Shown: positions 18,665 to 30,970, counted from the stretch's first letter. The stretch: DNA of 64,000 nt from Roseihalotalea indica (GCF_022458895.1 NZ_JAINFL010000011.1:62001-126000); one strand, 5' to 3'. Numbers and translations are program-made. Notes: generated by a model not told the origin, from the sequence alone.

Positions 18665-20782
18665 TTATTTAGTCTCGCCTTTAGATTTTGCAATAACTGC
18701 TTCGGCAATATTTGTAGGAACTGGATCATAGTGCGAGAAGGTCAGTGACGCAGTAGCTCGGCCTGATGAAATAGTACGCAGATCTGTTATGTAACCGAAC
18801 AGCTCAGAAAGAGGCACATCTGCCTTAAGAAGCTGTGCTCCTGCCCGAGTATCCATCCCTTTCATAAGTCCTCGGCGCTTATTTAAATCGCCGGTAACAG
18901 GCCCGGTATATTCTTCAGGAGTTGTTACTTCAACTGACATGATAGGCTCTAATAACACAGGTTTCGCTTTTTTAGCGGCTTCTTTAAACCCTAAGCGAGC
19001 CGCCATTTCAAATGACAAAGCATCAGAGTCAACATCATGGAATGATCCATGATAGAGACGAACCTTCATATATTCAACAGGATAACCTGCTAATGGTCCA
19101 TTATCCATGGCAGAGGCAAATCCTTTCTGAATAGCAGGAATGAATTCTCTTGGAATAACACCACCTACAATATTGTTAACAAACTGAAATCCATCTTTGA
19201 CTTCCTTAGGATCTGGATCTTCATCGATGGGCCCAAGCTCAAATACAATGTCTGCAAATTTACCTCTACCCCCCGTTTGTTTCTTATAAACTTCTTTATG
19301 ATCTACTGTTTCAGTAATAGCTTCTTTATAAGCAACTTGCGGTGCGCCTTGGTTAATCTCAACCTTAAACTCACGGCGTAGGCGATCAATAATAATATCT
19401 AAGTGAAGCTCTCCCATACCGCGCAAAATAGTTTGCCCAGTTTCTTCATCAGTATTCACTTGAAGAGTAGGATCCTCTTCTACAAGCTTTGAAATAGCCA
19501 TCCCAAGCTTATCAACATCAGACTGCTTTTTAGGCTCAATAGCATAGCCAATTACCGGATCGGGGAAGACCATTGACTCTAAAACAATCTTACGGTCCTG
19601 ATCGCACAGAGTATCGCCAGTTTTAATATCTTTAAATCCGACAACCGCCCCGATATCTCCTGCACCTAGCTGATCAATTTGATTTTGCTTATTGGCGTGC
19701 ATTTGGAAGATACGACTGATACGCTCTTTGCTCTCAGAACGAGTATTGTATACATATGAGCCAGAGTCCAGAACCCCAGAATATGCTCTAATAAAGCATA
19801 GACGCCCCACATAAGGGTCAGTAGCAATCTTAAATGCTAAAGCCGAAAAAGGCTCTTCGTATAGAGGCTTGCGAAACTCTTCTTTCTCAGTATCAGGGTT
19901 TACCCCCTTTATCTTATCCCGATCGAGAGGGGATGGGCAAAGAGCCATCACATAGTCAAGCATAGTTTGCACACCTTTGTTCTTAAATGAAGAACCACAA
20001 AGCATGGGCACAATAGCCAGGTCTATTGTAGCTGCTCTTAGAGCTGCCAGAATTTCATCTTCGGTGATCGATTCTGGATCCTCAAAGTATTTTTCCATTA
20101 AGCGCTCGTCGTACTCGGCTACTGCTTCAAGAAGTTTCTCCCGGTATTCAGCAGCTTCTTCTACCATATCATCCGGAATAGGCACTTCAGTAAAAGTCAT
20201 ACCTAAATCTTCATCGTTCCAGATAATCCCTCGGTTATTAACCAAGTCAACGACTCCTCTAAAATCATCTTCTGCACCAATAGGCAACTGAAGAGGCACC
20301 GCTTTACTACCTAACATTTCCTTAACTTGCTTGCAAACTCCTAGAAAATCAGCACCCTGACGATCCATTTTGTTCACAAAACCAATGCGAGCAACGTTAT
20401 AGTTATTAGCCAGACGCCAGTTGGTTTCAGACTGAGGCTCAACGCCATCTACTGCACTGAATAAGAATACTAAACCATCCAGCACCCGCAAAGAACGGTT
20501 CACTTCTACGGTAAAGTCAACGTGACCAGGGGTATCAATTATATTAATATGATAATCGTGATCCCGGTAAGGCCATTTTACGGTAGTTGCTGCAGAGGTA
20601 ATAGTAATACCACGCTCCTGCTCCTGCTCCATCCAGTCCATGGTGGCAGCACCATCGTGCACTTCACCAATCTTATGGCTTACTCCGGCGTAGTAAAGTA
20701 TACGTTCTGTCGTTGTAGTTTTGCCCGCATCAATGTGGGCAGCAATACCAATATTTCTAGTATATCTTAAATCGCGCTTCAT
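18665..20782 (-). CDS. fusA: Elongation factor G
   Basis: Ribosomal translocase GTPase of 705 residues. Domain I has the P-loop [15 protein letters not shown] (about residues 17-31), DTPGHVDF and NKMDRQGAD. Domain II is at about 310-400, and domains III-V are at about 410-690, with [15 protein letters not shown] and a C-terminal [14 protein letters not shown] segment. It sits between rpsG (3 bp) and rpsJ (5 bp). No second EF-G gene is in the window. Confidence 0.98.
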   Translation of the reverse strand: MKRDLRYTRNIGIAAHIDAGKTTTTERILYYAGVSHKIGEVHDGAATMDWMEQEQERGITITSAATTVKWPYRDHDYHINIIDTPGHVDFTVEVNRSLRVLDGLVFLFSAVDGVEPQSETNWRLANNYNVARIGFVNKMDRQGADFLGVCKQVKEMLGSKAVPLQLPIGAEDDFRGVVDLVNNRGIIWNDEDLGMTFTEVPIPDDMVEEAAEYREKLLEAVAEYDERLMEKYFEDPESITEDEILAALRAATIDLAIVPMLCGSSFKNKGVQTMLDYVMALCPSPLDRDKIKGVNPDTEKEEFRKPLYEEPFSALAFKIATDPYVGRLCFIRAYSGVLDSGSYVYNTRSESKERISRIFQMHANKQNQIDQLGAGDIGAVVGFKDIKTGDTLCDQDRKIVLESMVFPDPVIGYAIEPKKQSDVDKLGMAISKLVEEDPTLQVNTDEETGQTILRGMGELHLDIIIDRLRREFKVEINQGAPQVAYKEAITETVDHKEVYKKQTGGRGKFADIVFELGPIDEDPDPKEVKDGFQFVNNIVGGVIPREFIPAIQKGFASAMDNGPLAGYPVEYMKVRLYHGSFHDVDSDALSFEMAARLGFKEAAKKAKPVLLEPIMSVEVTTPEEYTGPVTGDLNKRRGLMKGMDTRAGAQLLKADVPLSELFGYITDLRTISSGRATASLTFSHYDPVPTNIAEAVIAKSKGETK

Positions 20783-20785
20783 TCT

Positions 20786-21253
20786 CTAAAATCTAAAATG
20801 TGAAAAAGCTTTATTAGCATCGGCCATACGGTGCGTGTCATCCTTTTTCTTAACAGCAGCACCCTCCCCTTTAGAAGCAGCGATTATCTCACCTGCCAAC
20901 CGCTCTTTCATTGTTTTTTCACCACGTCCTCGGGCGTATCGGATTAACCACTTAATCCCTAATGAAGTCTTACGGCTAGGACGCACTTCCATAGGCACTT
21001 GAAACGTTGCACCACCTACGCGGCGACTTTTAACCTCAACTGAAGGCATCACGTTACCAAGAGCTTTTTTCCATAGCTCAAGACCGTTTTCGCTGGTACG
21101 CTGTTCTACCAAATCTATTGCATCATAAAAGATAGAATAAGCGGTACTCTTTTTTCCGTCAACCATCATATAGTTAACAAAACGAGTTACCAGTGTATCC
21201 TTAAATTTAGGATCAGGCAGAACGTATCTTTTTTTAGGTTTAGCTTTCCTCAT
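20786..21253 (-). CDS. rpsG: 30S ribosomal protein S7
   Basis: Nucleates assembly of the 30S head and contacts E-site tRNA. The 155 residues begin [17 protein letters not shown], with [29 protein letters not shown] and [15 protein letters not shown] at the end. It lies 24 bp after rpsL and 3 bp before fusA. Confidence 0.98.
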   Translation of the reverse strand: MRKAKPKKRYVLPDPKFKDTLVTRFVNYMMVDGKKSTAYSIFYDAIDLVEQRTSENGLELWKKALGNVMPSVEVKSRRVGGATFQVPMEVRPSRKTSLGIKWLIRYARGRGEKTMKERLAGEIIAASKGEGAAVKKKDDTHRMADANKAFSHFRF

Positions 21254-21277
21254 TAGATCTTATACTTACTATCAAGA

Positions 21278-21652
21278 TTATTTTTTCGGTCGTTTTGCCC
21301 CGTATTTAGACCTTCTTTGAAGTCTTCCGTTAACACCTGCGGTATCCAATGCACCGCGAATAATGTGATAACGAACACCAGGTAAATCTTTCACCCGGCC
21401 ACCACGAATAAGCACAATGGAGTGCTCTTGAAGGTTATGTCCTTCACCTGGGATGTAAGCGTTTACTTCTCGTCCATTGGTCAATCTAACCCGCGCCACT
21501 TTTCTCATGGCTGAATTAGGTTTTTTAGGAGTAGTGGTATACACTCTAGTGCACACCCCTCTCCGTTGAGGACAAGCGTCTAACGCTGGTGATTTGGACT
21601 TAGAGGTTAATTCCTTCCTTCCTTTCCGTACTAACTGCTGTATGGTAGGCAT
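21278..21652 (-). CDS. rpsL: 30S ribosomal protein S12
   Basis: Decoding-centre protein of the 30S subunit. [15 protein letters not shown], the [19 protein letters not shown] loop and [20 protein letters not shown] are present. The lysines equivalent to E. coli K42 and K87 in these two loops are intact, so the sequence is streptomycin-sensitive type. The length is 124 residues. It is the first gene behind a consensus promoter at 21695-21725. Confidence 0.98.
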   Translation of the reverse strand: MPTIQQLVRKGRKELTSKSKSPALDACPQRRGVCTRVYTTTPKKPNSAMRKVARVRLTNGREVNAYIPGEGHNLQEHSIVLIRGGRVKDLPGVRYHIIRGALDTAGVNGRLQRRSKYGAKRPKK

Positions 21653-21694
21653 TAATTTTTTTCGTTTTTACGTACCTCGCTAAATTTTGAGGTG

Positions 21695-21725
21695 CAAAGT
21701 TATGCAAATTGACGGTTTATAACAA
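21695..21725 (-). promoter_or_regulatory. Bacteroidota sigma-A promoter for rpsL-rpsG-fusA-rpsJ
   Basis: The minus strand carries TTG (21725-21723), a 20-nt spacer and TAACTTTG (21702-21695), an exact TAnnTTTG. It lies 42 bp before the rpsL start and directly after the DUF3467 stop at 21747, with no hairpin between them, so read-through from rpoC-DUF3467 is also possible. Confidence 0.82.
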
Positions 21726-21746
21726 AATTATTACATGAATAAGTTC

Positions 21747-22088
21747 TTATGCTTCTCCGATTGCCCCACCAAAGTTGATAGGAAATTTAGGAGTTTCATC
21801 TGACTGCTTGATTGGACCGAACGCACTCTCGAATTTTTCGATATTATCCTGAAGTGCTAGCAGCAATCTCTTAGCGTGATCAGGGGTAATAATAATTCTG
21901 GATTTCACCTTCGCTTTAGGAGTACCCGGCATAAGTCGGATGAAGTCAATAACAAATTCGCTGTTTGAGTGGGCGATCGTCGCCAGATTAGCGTATTGAC
22001 CCTCAGCAATTTCTTCTGAGAGTTCAATGCTAATCTGGTTACGTCGCTGTTGACCTTTTTGGTTTTCGTCTATTTCTTCGTTATCCAT
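21747..22088 (-). CDS. DUF3467 family protein, downstream of rpoC
   Basis: A conserved small protein of unknown function. The 113 residues begin with a charged stretch (MDNEEIDENQKGQQRR), followed by a compact domain with QYANLATIAHSNSEFVIDFIR (given by its ends), MPGTPKAKVKSRIIITPDHAKRLLLALQDN (same) and a Gly/Pro C-terminus FPINFGGAIGEA. The VIDF and SRIIITP segments identify DUF3467. It begins 1 bp after the rpoC stop, so it is almost certainly translated from the RNA polymerase mRNA. This linkage is common in Bacteroidota, which hints at a role close to transcription, but I know of no demonstrated function. Confidence 0.88.
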   Translation of the reverse strand: MDNEEIDENQKGQQRRNQISIELSEEIAEGQYANLATIAHSNSEFVIDFIRLMPGTPKAKVKSRIIITPDHAKRLLLALQDNIEKFESAFGPIKQSDETPKFPINFGGAIGEA

Positions 22089-22089
22089 G

Positions 22090-25000
22090 TTAGCTGGTTT
22101 CTAACGTGCTGCGTTCTTCTAGACGGTTTTCACGAGAAGCTCTTAGTGCTTCATACTCTTCCTTCGAGCCTACAATAATGTTTTTGTAAGCACGCATACC
22201 CGTACCGGCCGGTATCAGATGGCCCACAATTACGTTCTCTTTCAAACCATTAAGATGATCAGCTTTACCACGGATAGAAGCTTCACTTAATACCTTCGTA
22301 GTTTCCTGGAAAGATGCCGCTGAGAACACGCTTTCAGTTCCTAATGAAGCCTGGGTGATTCCCTGGAGTGTAGGTTTAGCAACTGCTGGTTGAGCATCGC
22401 GAACCTGAACTACAGTCTTATCCTGACGTTTCAGCATGGAATTTTCATCTCTCAACTGCCGTGAAGAAATAATCATTCCTTGCTTAAGCGTAGCTGAATC
22501 TCCAGTCTCTACCACTACTTTCATATCCAGAACTGAGTCGTTTTCTTCTCGGAAAGAGAATTTGTCAACTACCTGACGTTGCAAGAATGTGGTGTCACCT
22601 GGATCAGTGATCTCTACTTTCTGCATCATCTGGCTCACAATCACCTCAATGTGCTTATCATTGATTTTCACCCCTTGCAGACGGTATACCTCTTGAATTT
22701 CATTCACCAGATACTCCTGTACTGCCGTAGGACCTTTGATTGCTAATATATCAGCCGGTGTAATAGCACCGTCTGACAGCGGCATACCAGCACGAACGAA
22801 GTCGTTATCCTGTACTAGAATGTGCTTAGAAAGCGGGACCAAGTAGCGTTTCTTTATTCCATCTTTTGATTCGATAAAGATTTCCCGGTTACCTCGCTTA
22901 ATTCCACCGTATGTTACAGCACCATTGATCTCACTTACTACAGCCGGATTTGAAGGGTTTCTAGCTTCGAACAATTCAGTTACTCGAGGCAAACCACCCG
23001 TAATATCTCGCGACTTACTCATCATTCGAGGAATTTTAGCAATTACCTGTCCTGCTCGTACTTTGTCGCCTTTATCAACCGCTAAGTGAGCCCCTACTGG
23101 AATGTTGTATGATTTACCTTCATTTTCCTTATTGTCAGGATCAATAGCAATAGCTGGGTTCTTGGTTTTATCCCGCGTTTCAGTGATTACTTTTTCACGG
23201 TGCCCAGTTTGCTCATCATACTCTTCTTTGTAGGTAATACCCTGCTCGATGTACTCAAAGTCAACCGTTCCTTCAAACTCGGATAGAATCACAGCATTAT
23301 AAGGATCCCAATAGCAGAGTTCATCACCCTTTTCTATTTTATCTCCTTCTTTTACTCGCAAGAATGATCCATACGGAGCATTATAGGTTGAGTAAACTTT
23401 GCCTGACTTTTCGTCTACAATTTTGATCTCACCAGAACGGCCCATTACAACTGTTTTGGCTTCGCCTTCATCATCTGTAGTTTCCAGGTATCGTAACTCT
23501 TCAAACTCTACTTTTCCTGAGAACTTCGCTCTAATAGTTGCTTCTACTGCAATGTTAGACGCAGTACCACCTACGTGGAACGTTCGCAGTGTCAACTGAG
23601 TACCTGGCTCTCCAATAGATTGAGCTGCGATAACTCCTACTGCTTCCCCATCTTGGACCATATACCCAGTAGCCAAGTTACGACCGTAGCATTTTGAGCA
23701 GATACCCGTTTTGGTTTCGCAGGTAAGCGGAGAACGTATCTCCATTTCTTCAATACCGCTTTCGTCAATTCGAGCTGCAATAGCTTCCGTGATTTCTCCG
23801 CCTGATTCAATAATCAACTCATCAGAAATCGGATCATAAATATCATGTACAGCTACCCGACCCAGAATACGCTCTGATAGCGGTTCAACAACCTCTTCAT
23901 TATCTTTTAGAGAAGCCACCAAAAGTCCGCGTACCGTTCCGCAATCTTCTTCCCGAATAACAACGTCTTGGGCTACGTCTACCAGACGACGGGTCAGATA
24001 ACCTGCATCTGCTGTTTTCAGAGCAGTATCGGCCAGACCTTTACGAGCACCGTGCGTTGAAATAAAGTACTCAATTACATCAAGTCCTTCTTTAAAGTTC
24101 GATAAGATTGGGTTTTCGATGATCTCCCCTACTGAACCTTGCAGGTTTTTTTGAGGCTTGGCCATCAGTCCACGCATACCACCTAGCTGACGAATTTGCT
24201 CTCTTGAACCCCGAGCACCAGAGTGCATCATCATATAGATAGAGTTAAACCCTTGCTGGTCGTCCTCCATCTTCTTCATCAGGGCATTGGTCAAGCGTGA
24301 ATTCACACGAGTCCAAACGTCAATCACCTGGTTATATCGCTCGTTATCAGTGATAAGTCCCATGAAGTAGTTATTGCGAACTGCATCTACCTCATCTTTA
24401 GCTTCTACAATCAGATCCAGTTTATCAGTAGGAACGATAATATCATCCAAACCAATGGAAAGGCCACCCTTGTATGCCATCTGGAATCCAAGCTCCTTGA
24501 TATCATCCAAGAACTTAGCCGTACGAGCTACTCCGGCAATCTTATAAACCCGGGCAATGATTTGCTGTAACTTCTTCTTGGTCAACAGTTCATTAACATA
24601 CCCTACTTCTTCGGGCACTAGCTCGTTGAAAACAACTCGGCCAGCAACAGTCTCAATCATTTGCTCTACCAAACCATTCTCTTCCGTTCGAACTTTTCCC
24701 CGAACTTTGATATGAGCATGCTTAGAGATTCGCTTCTCATTTAAAGCTACAATCACCTCTTCAGCGCTGTAGAATGATAGTCCTTCTCCGGCAATAGGTA
24801 TTTCTTTCGTGCTTTTTCGCCCTTTCGTCACATAATACAATCCTAGTACCATGTCTTGGGAAGGAACCGTAATCGGTGCTCCGTTGGCAGGATTCAGAAT
24901 GTTATGGCTAGAAAGCATTAATACGGAAGCTTCCAGTACAGCTTCATGCCCTAGCGGCACGTGCACTGCCATCTGGTCACCATCAAAGTCAGCGTTGAAG

Positions 25001-26409
25001 GCAGTACATACCAATGGGTGAAGCTGAATAGCTTTACCCTCAATTAATTTAGGTTGGAAAGCCTGAATACCCAGTCGGTGTAGTGTAGGGGCTCGGTTGA
25101 GTAGTACCGGATGGCCTTTCAACACATTTTCCAGAATATCCCAGACAACCGGATCTTTACGATCAACGATTTTCTTGGCTGATTTTACGGTTTTGACAAT
25201 ACCCCGCTCAATCAGCTTGCGGATGATAAAGGGTTTAAATAGCTCAGCGGCCATATCTTTTGGCAGACCGCATTCGTGCATTTTCAGTTCAGGCCCTACC
25301 ACAATTACTGAACGTCCAGAGTAGTCAACCCGCTTTCCTAACAAGTTCTGACGGAAACGACCTTGCTTTCCTTTTAGCATGTCACTCAGTGACTTCAGAG
25401 CTCGGTTTCCATCTGAACGTACTGCGTTTACTTTTCTTGAGTTGTCGAAAAGAGAGTCTACTGCTTCTTGCAGCATACGTTTCTCGTTCCGAAGAATTAC
25501 TTCTGGTGCCTTGATATCGATCAATCGTTTCAGACGATTGTTCCGGATGATTACCCGACGATACAGGTCATTTAAGTCAGAAGTAGCAAAACGACCTCCG
25601 TCTAGCGGAACTAACGGACGTAATTCAGGCGGAATTACCGGCACCATTTTGATTACCATCCACTCAGGACGGTTCTCAATTCTGGTTCGGGCATCCCGGA
25701 AAGATTCTACCACTTTCAGACGCTTCAAAGCTTCAGCTTTACGTTGCTGAGAAGTATCGGTGGCAGCCTGGTGACGCAAGCTGTATGAAAGATCATCTAA
25801 ATCCAGGCGAGCTAATAGCATTTCTAATGCTTCCGCTCCCATTTTGGCGATAAATTTATTAGGGTCATTATCGTCAAGCTTCTGATTATCAGCCGGAAGT
25901 TTATCAATAATATCCAGATATTCGTCTTCTGTCAGATAATCGAGGTAGCTGATTCCATCCTCAGCTTTTACACCTGGCTGGATCACTACATACCGCTCAT
26001 AATAGATAATCTGGTCAAGCTTCTTGGTAGAAAGTCCCAGCAGGTATCCAATTTTGTTAGGTAGAGAGCGGAAGTACCAGATATGCGCTACTGGCACAAC
26101 CAACTCGATATGTCCCATACGCTCCCGACGCACTTTCTTTTCCGTTACCTCTACTCCACACCGGTCGCAGATAATCCCCTTGTATCGTATTCTTTTATAT
26201 TTGCCGCAATGACATTCCCAATCCTTTACCGGACCGAAGATGCGCTCGCAAAACAAGCCACCCATTTCAGGCTTATATGTCCGGTAATTAATGGTTTCGG
26301 GTTGCGTAACTTCACCATGAGAGCTCTCCAAGATAGACTCAGGTGAAGCCAAACTGATGGTTACCTTTGAGAAATCGCTGGTAAACTTTTTATTTTTCTT
26401 GAATGCCAT
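22090..26409 (-). CDS. rpoC: DNA-directed RNA polymerase beta' subunit
   Basis: The clamp-forming catalytic subunit, 1439 residues. The N-terminal zinc site is C66, C68, C81 and C84 (ECHCGK, CDRCG). The catalytic [12 protein letters not shown] motif with three Mg-binding aspartates is near residue 470. The trigger-loop region follows. A second zinc cluster lies in [15 protein letters not shown] near 900, and the C-terminus has [17 protein letters not shown]. It is separated from rpoB by 58 bp containing a perfect hairpin, and is followed by DUF3467. Confidence 0.98.
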   Translation of the reverse strand: MAFKKNKKFTSDFSKVTISLASPESILESSHGEVTQPETINYRTYKPEMGGLFCERIFGPVKDWECHCGKYKRIRYKGIICDRCGVEVTEKKVRRERMGHIELVVPVAHIWYFRSLPNKIGYLLGLSTKKLDQIIYYERYVVIQPGVKAEDGISYLDYLTEDEYLDIIDKLPADNQKLDDNDPNKFIAKMGAEALEMLLARLDLDDLSYSLRHQAATDTSQQRKAEALKRLKVVESFRDARTRIENRPEWMVIKMVPVIPPELRPLVPLDGGRFATSDLNDLYRRVIIRNNRLKRLIDIKAPEVILRNEKRMLQEAVDSLFDNSRKVNAVRSDGNRALKSLSDMLKGKQGRFRQNLLGKRVDYSGRSVIVVGPELKMHECGLPKDMAAELFKPFIIRKLIERGIVKTVKSAKKIVDRKDPVVWDILENVLKGHPVLLNRAPTLHRLGIQAFQPKLIEGKAIQLHPLVCTAFNADFDGDQMAVHVPLGHEAVLEASVLMLSSHNILNPANGAPITVPSQDMVLGLYYVTKGRKSTKEIPIAGEGLSFYSAEEVIVALNEKRISKHAHIKVRGKVRTEENGLVEQMIETVAGRVVFNELVPEEVGYVNELLTKKKLQQIIARVYKIAGVARTAKFLDDIKELGFQMAYKGGLSIGLDDIIVPTDKLDLIVEAKDEVDAVRNNYFMGLITDNERYNQVIDVWTRVNSRLTNALMKKMEDDQQGFNSIYMMMHSGARGSREQIRQLGGMRGLMAKPQKNLQGSVGEIIENPILSNFKEGLDVIEYFISTHGARKGLADTALKTADAGYLTRRLVDVAQDVVIREEDCGTVRGLLVASLKDNEEVVEPLSERILGRVAVHDIYDPISDELIIESGGEITEAIAARIDESGIEEMEIRSPLTCETKTGICSKCYGRNLATGYMVQDGEAVGVIAAQSIGEPGTQLTLRTFHVGGTASNIAVEATIRAKFSGKVEFEELRYLETTDDEGEAKTVVMGRSGEIKIVDEKSGKVYSTYNAPYGSFLRVKEGDKIEKGDELCYWDPYNAVILSEFEGTVDFEYIEQGITYKEEYDEQTGHREKVITETRDKTKNPAIAIDPDNKENEGKSYNIPVGAHLAVDKGDKVRAGQVIAKIPRMMSKSRDITGGLPRVTELFEARNPSNPAVVSEINGAVTYGGIKRGNREIFIESKDGIKKRYLVPLSKHILVQDNDFVRAGMPLSDGAITPADILAIKGPTAVQEYLVNEIQEVYRLQGVKINDKHIEVIVSQMMQKVEITDPGDTTFLQRQVVDKFSFREENDSVLDMKVVVETGDSATLKQGMIISSRQLRDENSMLKRQDKTVVQVRDAQPAVAKPTLQGITQASLGTESVFSAASFQETTKVLSEASIRGKADHLNGLKENVIVGHLIPAGTGMRAYKNIIVGSKEEYEALRASRENRLEERSTLETS

Positions 26410-26438
26410 ATGTAATGATTAATAGATATGGAAAAAGG

Positions 26439-26461
26439 GTGAGCATGCCGGGCATGCTCAC
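26439..26461 (-). other. Perfect hairpin between rpoB and rpoC
   Basis: GTGAGCATGCC (26439-26449) and GGCATGCTCAC (26451-26461) are perfect inverted repeats around one G. The stem begins 6 bp after the rpoB stop. On the minus strand it is followed by CCTTTTTCC, a run of only five T, so it looks more like a weak or partial terminator, pause site or RNA-processing/stability hairpin than a full terminator. Confidence 0.7.
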
Positions 26462-26467
26462 GTTAAA

Positions 26468-29400
26468 TTAATCTAATGTGATTTCCAAAGCCAAGCCGCG
26501 AAGCTCGTGAACCAGAACGTTGAATGATTCTGGTATATTAGGCCGGGGCAGATTCTCCCCTTTTACAATGGCTTCGTAAGCTTTGGCTCGTCCTACCACA
26601 TCATCAGACTTCACAGTTAATATCTCTTGCAAGACATTCGCCGCACCAAACGCCTCCAGCGCCCAAACTTCCATCTCACCAAAACGCTGACCACCAAACT
26701 GTGCTTTACCACCTAGTGGTTGCTGAGTGATCAGTGAGTAAGGTCCAATAGACCGGGCATGCATTTTATCATCTACGAGGTGACCTAGCTTAAGCATATA
26801 AATCACACCCACAGTAACTTTCTGATCGAAACGCTCTCCAGTTAATCCATCATACAGATAAGTACGTCCGTAAGGCGGTAATCCGGCATCTTTCAATTCT
26901 TTGGTTACATCATCCATGGTAGCTCCATCAAAAATTGGAGTAGCATATTTCTTTCCAAGTTTTAATCCGGCCCAACCCAAAACGGTTTCATAAATCTGCC
27001 CGATGTTCATACGGGAAGGTACACCTAACGGGTTTAGTACAATGTCTACCGGCGAACCATCAGCCATGAACGGCATATCTTCTTCGCGCACGATTCTGGC
27101 TACTACCCCTTTGTTTCCGTGACGCCCAGCCATTTTATCACCTACTTTCAGCTTTCGCTTCTTGGCAACATAAACTTTGGCTAGCTGAACAATGCCTGCT
27201 GGCAGCTCATCACCAACTTCTAAAGTGAAGCGCTCACGCTTAAACCGAGCAGTAATCTCGTTACGCCGGTTATTGTAGTTTTTAACCAGTTCACCAATAA
27301 GACGATTCACTCGCTCATCATCGGTCCAACTATCTACAATAATATCTGCAATTAGGTTCGCTTCTTCCGGAACGCTATACGAACTCTCATCGCGATAGAT
27401 ATTTTTATCCGGGAACAAGTTATTCTCTATGTTCTGGCGGCTGAATTTGACGCCTTTCGCCATAATCTCATCGCCAAATTTATGCTTGATACCCTGAGAA
27501 TTCTTTCCATCCAGAAGAGAAACCATTTTATTAAGCATACTGCCTCGCACGGATAGCAGATCATTCTTAAAACGTGATTTCAGAGTTTCCACTTCCTTAC
27601 GAGCTTTAGCCCGCAGGTCTTTATCCTTCTTAGGACGAGAGAATAGTTTGGTATCAATGACAGTACCTCTCAATGATGGAGAAGCTCTTAAAGATGCGTC
27701 TTTTACATCACCAGCTTTGTCTCCGAAGATAGCTCGCAGCAGTTTTTCTTCTGGAGTAGGATCAGTTTCACCTTTCGGAGTAATCTTCCCTATAAGGATA
27801 TCTCCTTCCTTAACGTCAGCTCCTATCCGCACAATACCGTTTTCATCCAGGTTTCGTACGGCGTCTTCGCTAACGTTCGGAATCTCAGAGGTCAGTTCTT
27901 CTTCTCCTCGTTTTGTATCCCGAACTTCCAGTTCAAATTCTTCAATGTGAACTGAGGTAAAGATGTCTTCCCGTACTACTTTCTCTGAGATAACAATAGC
28001 ATCCTCAAAGTTATATCCTTGCCAAGGCATGAAAGCTACCATAAGGTTGCGCCCCAATGCCAACTCACCATTTTCCGTAGCAAAACCTTCACAGAGTACC
28101 TGTCCTTTTTTCACTCGTTGGCCTTTTAAGACCATAGGTTTCAGGTTTACGCAGGTATCCTGGTTTGTTCGGCGGAATTTGATAAGATCGTAGGTTTTCA
28201 GGTCATCCCCAAAGTTTACCAGACGCTCATCATCCGACAAATCATATTTTACGATGATCTTTTTAGAATCAACAAAATCAATTACTCCATCGCCTTCCGC
28301 TACAATCAGCGACCGCGAATCGCGAGCCACACGCTCTTCCAGTCCAGTACCTACAATAGGAGATTGGGGCTTCAACAGAGGAACGGCCTGCCGCTGCATG
28401 TTTGATCCCATCAATGCCCGGTTAGCATCATCGTGCTCCAGGAATGGAATTAACGAAGCCGCTACCGATACAATCTGGTTCGGAGCAATATCCATGTAGG
28501 TCAGATCATCCGGGCCAACTACTGGAAAATCGCCCTCATAACGTGCTTTTACAGTATCATTAACAAACTTACCAACATCACTAATAGGTGCATTTGCCTG
28601 CGCTATGTTGTGCGTATCTTCTTCTTCAGCGGTTAGATACACTACGTCTTTGGTTACGATTCCGCTATCAACTTTACGATACGGAGTCTCAATGAAGCCC
28701 ATAGTATTCACCTGCGCATGTACACACAATGAAGATATCAGACCAATGTTCGGTCCTTCTGGCGTTTCAATTGTACAAAGGCGCCCGTAGTGGGTGTAAT
28801 GCACATCTCGAACTTCAAAACCTGCTCGCTCACGTGAAAGACCTCCTGGCCCTAACGCTGACATACGTCGTTTATGGGTAACTTCAGCCAACGGGTTGGT
28901 CTGATCCATAAACTGAGAAAGCTGGTTAGTTCCAAAGAAAGAGTTAATCACTGATGATAATGTACGAGCATTAATCAGGTCAACCGGTTTAAAGTCTTCG
29001 TTGTCCCGAACGTTCATACGTTCTTTGATCGTACGAGCCATACGAGCTAACCCTACCCCAAATTGGCTGTAAAGCTGCTCCCCTACTGTGCGAACCCGAC
29101 GATTACTTAAGTGGTCAATATCATCCACTACAGCTCGTGAGTTAATCAGACCAATTAGATATTTTACAATCTTTATGATGTCTTCTTTCGTCAGTACCCG
29201 CACGTCGGACTCAATCTCCAGATTCAATTTCTTGTTGATCCGGTAACGTCCTACTTCACCTAAATCATAACGCTTATCACTAAAGAATAAGCTTTGAATG
29301 ATATCACGGGCCGTTTGCTCATCTGGTGCTTCAGTGTTTCGAAGCTGACGATAGATTTGCTCTACAGCTTCTTTTTCTGAGTTAGAAGGGTCTTTCTGTA

Positions 29401-30367
29401 AAGTGTTATATATTATGGAATAATCCGTAACATTAACGTCTTCACGATGCAGAATGATAGAATCTGTTCCTGAATCCAGAATAGTATCTATATCCTCAGC
29501 TTCCAGCATAGAGTCACGCTCTAGCAGCACTTCATTTCGGTCAATAGAAACAACCTCACCGGTATCTTCATCCACAAAGTCCTCAGTCCAGGTACGTAAC
29601 ACCCGAGCTGCTAATTTTCGGCCAATGTGTTTTTTCAGATTTGCATCAGTTGCTTTTATTTCTTCAGACAGACCAAACAGATTAAGAATATCTTTATCAA
29701 GGCCATATCCGATAGCTCTCAACAGCGTAGTAACGGGAAACTTCTTCTTACGATCAATATAAGCATACATCACGTTGTTGACGTCTGTAGCAAACTCAAT
29801 CCAGGACCCCTTAAATGGGATAATACGAGCTGAATAAAGTTTAGTACCGTTAGTATGCTTGCTTTGTGCGAAGAAGACGCCAGGTGAGCGGTGAAGTTGA
29901 GATACAATAACCCGCTCTGCGCCATTAATGATAAATGACCCTTTTTCAGTCATATAGGGAATGTTCCCCAAAAACACTTCTTGCTCGATTGTTTCAAAAT
30001 CTTCGTTATCTTCGTCATTACAAGACAACCGAAGTTTTGCTTTTAAAGGAACAGAATATGTTAAGCCACGATCAATAGATTCGTCCACCGAATATTTAGG
30101 CGGATCAATCACATAATCGATGAATTCTAACACAAAATTCTCCCGGGAATCAGTAATGGGAAAATTTTCTGAGAATACTTTATACAAGCCCTCGTTCCTA
30201 CGTTGCTCAGCGGGTGTATCAATCTGGAGAAAATCCTGGAAAGATTGCAGCTGAACATTGAGAAAATCAGGATAATCAATTACCTTTTCAATAGAAGCAA
30301 AGCTAATACGGTTAGGTATACCCCGAGTGAGGCTGGTATGATTATTGGAATTTCGTTCGTTAGCCAA
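26468..30367 (-). CDS. rpoB: DNA-directed RNA polymerase beta subunit
   Basis: Catalytic beta subunit of 1299 residues. The rifampicin-pocket region reads [20 protein letters not shown] then MSALGPGGL, a wild-type (sensitive-like) arrangement. [29 protein letters not shown] and the C-terminal [24 protein letters not shown] (given by its ends) are conserved. The start must be TTG at 30367: an in-frame TGA lies three codons upstream, and no ATG occurs in the conserved N-terminal region. A structured, promoter-poor 165-bp gap separates it from rplL. Confidence 0.97.
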   Translation of the reverse strand: MANERNSNNHTSLTRGIPNRISFASIEKVIDYPDFLNVQLQSFQDFLQIDTPAEQRRNEGLYKVFSENFPITDSRENFVLEFIDYVIDPPKYSVDESIDRGLTYSVPLKAKLRLSCNDEDNEDFETIEQEVFLGNIPYMTEKGSFIINGAERVIVSQLHRSPGVFFAQSKHTNGTKLYSARIIPFKGSWIEFATDVNNVMYAYIDRKKKFPVTTLLRAIGYGLDKDILNLFGLSEEIKATDANLKKHIGRKLAARVLRTWTEDFVDEDTGEVVSIDRNEVLLERDSMLEAEDIDTILDSGTDSIILHREDVNVTDYSIIYNTLQKDPSNSEKEAVEQIYRQLRNTEAPDEQTARDIIQSLFFSDKRYDLGEVGRYRINKKLNLEIESDVRVLTKEDIIKIVKYLIGLINSRAVVDDIDHLSNRRVRTVGEQLYSQFGVGLARMARTIKERMNVRDNEDFKPVDLINARTLSSVINSFFGTNQLSQFMDQTNPLAEVTHKRRMSALGPGGLSRERAGFEVRDVHYTHYGRLCTIETPEGPNIGLISSLCVHAQVNTMGFIETPYRKVDSGIVTKDVVYLTAEEEDTHNIAQANAPISDVGKFVNDTVKARYEGDFPVVGPDDLTYMDIAPNQIVSVAASLIPFLEHDDANRALMGSNMQRQAVPLLKPQSPIVGTGLEERVARDSRSLIVAEGDGVIDFVDSKKIIVKYDLSDDERLVNFGDDLKTYDLIKFRRTNQDTCVNLKPMVLKGQRVKKGQVLCEGFATENGELALGRNLMVAFMPWQGYNFEDAIVISEKVVREDIFTSVHIEEFELEVRDTKRGEEELTSEIPNVSEDAVRNLDENGIVRIGADVKEGDILIGKITPKGETDPTPEEKLLRAIFGDKAGDVKDASLRASPSLRGTVIDTKLFSRPKKDKDLRAKARKEVETLKSRFKNDLLSVRGSMLNKMVSLLDGKNSQGIKHKFGDEIMAKGVKFSRQNIENNLFPDKNIYRDESSYSVPEEANLIADIIVDSWTDDERVNRLIGELVKNYNNRRNEITARFKRERFTLEVGDELPAGIVQLAKVYVAKKRKLKVGDKMAGRHGNKGVVARIVREEDMPFMADGSPVDIVLNPLGVPSRMNIGQIYETVLGWAGLKLGKKYATPIFDGATMDDVTKELKDAGLPPYGRTYLYDGLTGERFDQKVTVGVIYMLKLGHLVDDKMHARSIGPYSLITQQPLGGKAQFGGQRFGEMEVWALEAFGAANVLQEILTVKSDDVVGRAKAYEAIVKGENLPRPNIPESFNVLVHELRGLALEITLD

Positions 30368-30424
30368 AACACTTCAATTTTTTGGTGATAGGAATATTTT
30401 AGGAAATACTACTTATTTGCAGGC

Positions 30425-30495
30425 AAAAGAAAAGCAGACCTCCACTAAAAACTGTTACAAACAGGAAAAGACCTGACTGATGGGCCAGGCCTGCT
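30425..30495 (-). terminator. Terminator-like/attenuator hairpin between rplL and rpoB
   Basis: On the minus strand AGCAGGCCT (30495-30487) can pair with AGGTCTGCT (30441-30433), with one G-T pair, followed at once by TTTTCTTTTG. A smaller alternative hairpin, GGCCTG/CAGGTC followed by TTTT, lies inside it. It starts about 38 bp past the rplL stop. It may lower transcription into rpoB relative to the r-protein genes. Confidence 0.6.
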
Positions 30496-30532
30496 AAACA
30501 AAAAATGAAATATGGTAGTGGTATACTTCTAT

Positions 30533-30913
30533 TTATTTGATCTCTACTTCTGCACCAGCTTCTTCTAGTTGCTTTTTCAAGCCTTCAGCTTCGTCTTTCG
30601 GAACACCTTGCTTGATCTCTTTAGGAGAACTGTCAACTAATTCTTTTGCTTCTTTCAAACCTAAACCAGTTAATTCCTTAACAAGTTTCACAACGGCTAA
30701 TTTTGATCCGCCGGGTGCTTTCAAGATTACATCGAATTCAGTTTTCTCTTCGGCAGCTCCACCGCCTTCGCCACCTCCAGCAGGAGCTGCTGCAATAGCT
30801 GCGGCTGCAGCTGGTTCGATACCATATTCTTCTTTTAGGATGTTCGCTAACTCGTTAACTTCTTTCACCGATAAGTTAACTAGTTGTTCCGCGAATTCTT
30901 TCAGATCTGCCAT
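30533..30913 (-). CDS. rplL: 50S ribosomal protein L7/L12
   Basis: Stalk protein that recruits translational GTPases. The N-terminal dimerisation domain (about residues 1-32, [19 protein letters not shown]) is followed by an Ala/Gly-rich hinge (about 35-55) and the C-terminal domain with [17 protein letters not shown] and [17 protein letters not shown]. The ATG at 30913 is used; a TTG two codons earlier is open but the family starts MADL. The length is 126 residues. A 57-bp A/T-rich gap separates it from rplJ. Confidence 0.97.
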   Translation of the reverse strand: MADLKEFAEQLVNLSVKEVNELANILKEEYGIEPAAAAAIAAAPAGGGEGGGAAEEKTEFDVILKAPGGSKLAVVKLVKELTGLGLKEAKELVDSSPKEIKQGVPKDEAEGLKKQLEEAGAEVEIK

Positions 30914-30970
30914 TTTCAATCGGAATTAGTAATTAATAATATTTTATTTAACTCTTTTTTATAAAATTGT

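Noticed and set aside
25379..25750. A 123-codon + strand frame opposite rpoC
   Set aside because: Ser/Arg-rich antisense shadow over a conserved rpoC segment; no independent support.
30537..30929. A 130-codon + strand frame opposite rplL
   Set aside because: It mirrors the Ala/Gly hinge and biased codons of L7/L12; low-complexity, no family match, no promoter.
30914..30970. Separate promoter for rplL in the A/T-rich rplJ-rplL gap
   Set aside because: No TAnnTTTG box with correct spacing on the minus strand; A/T richness alone is not evidence.
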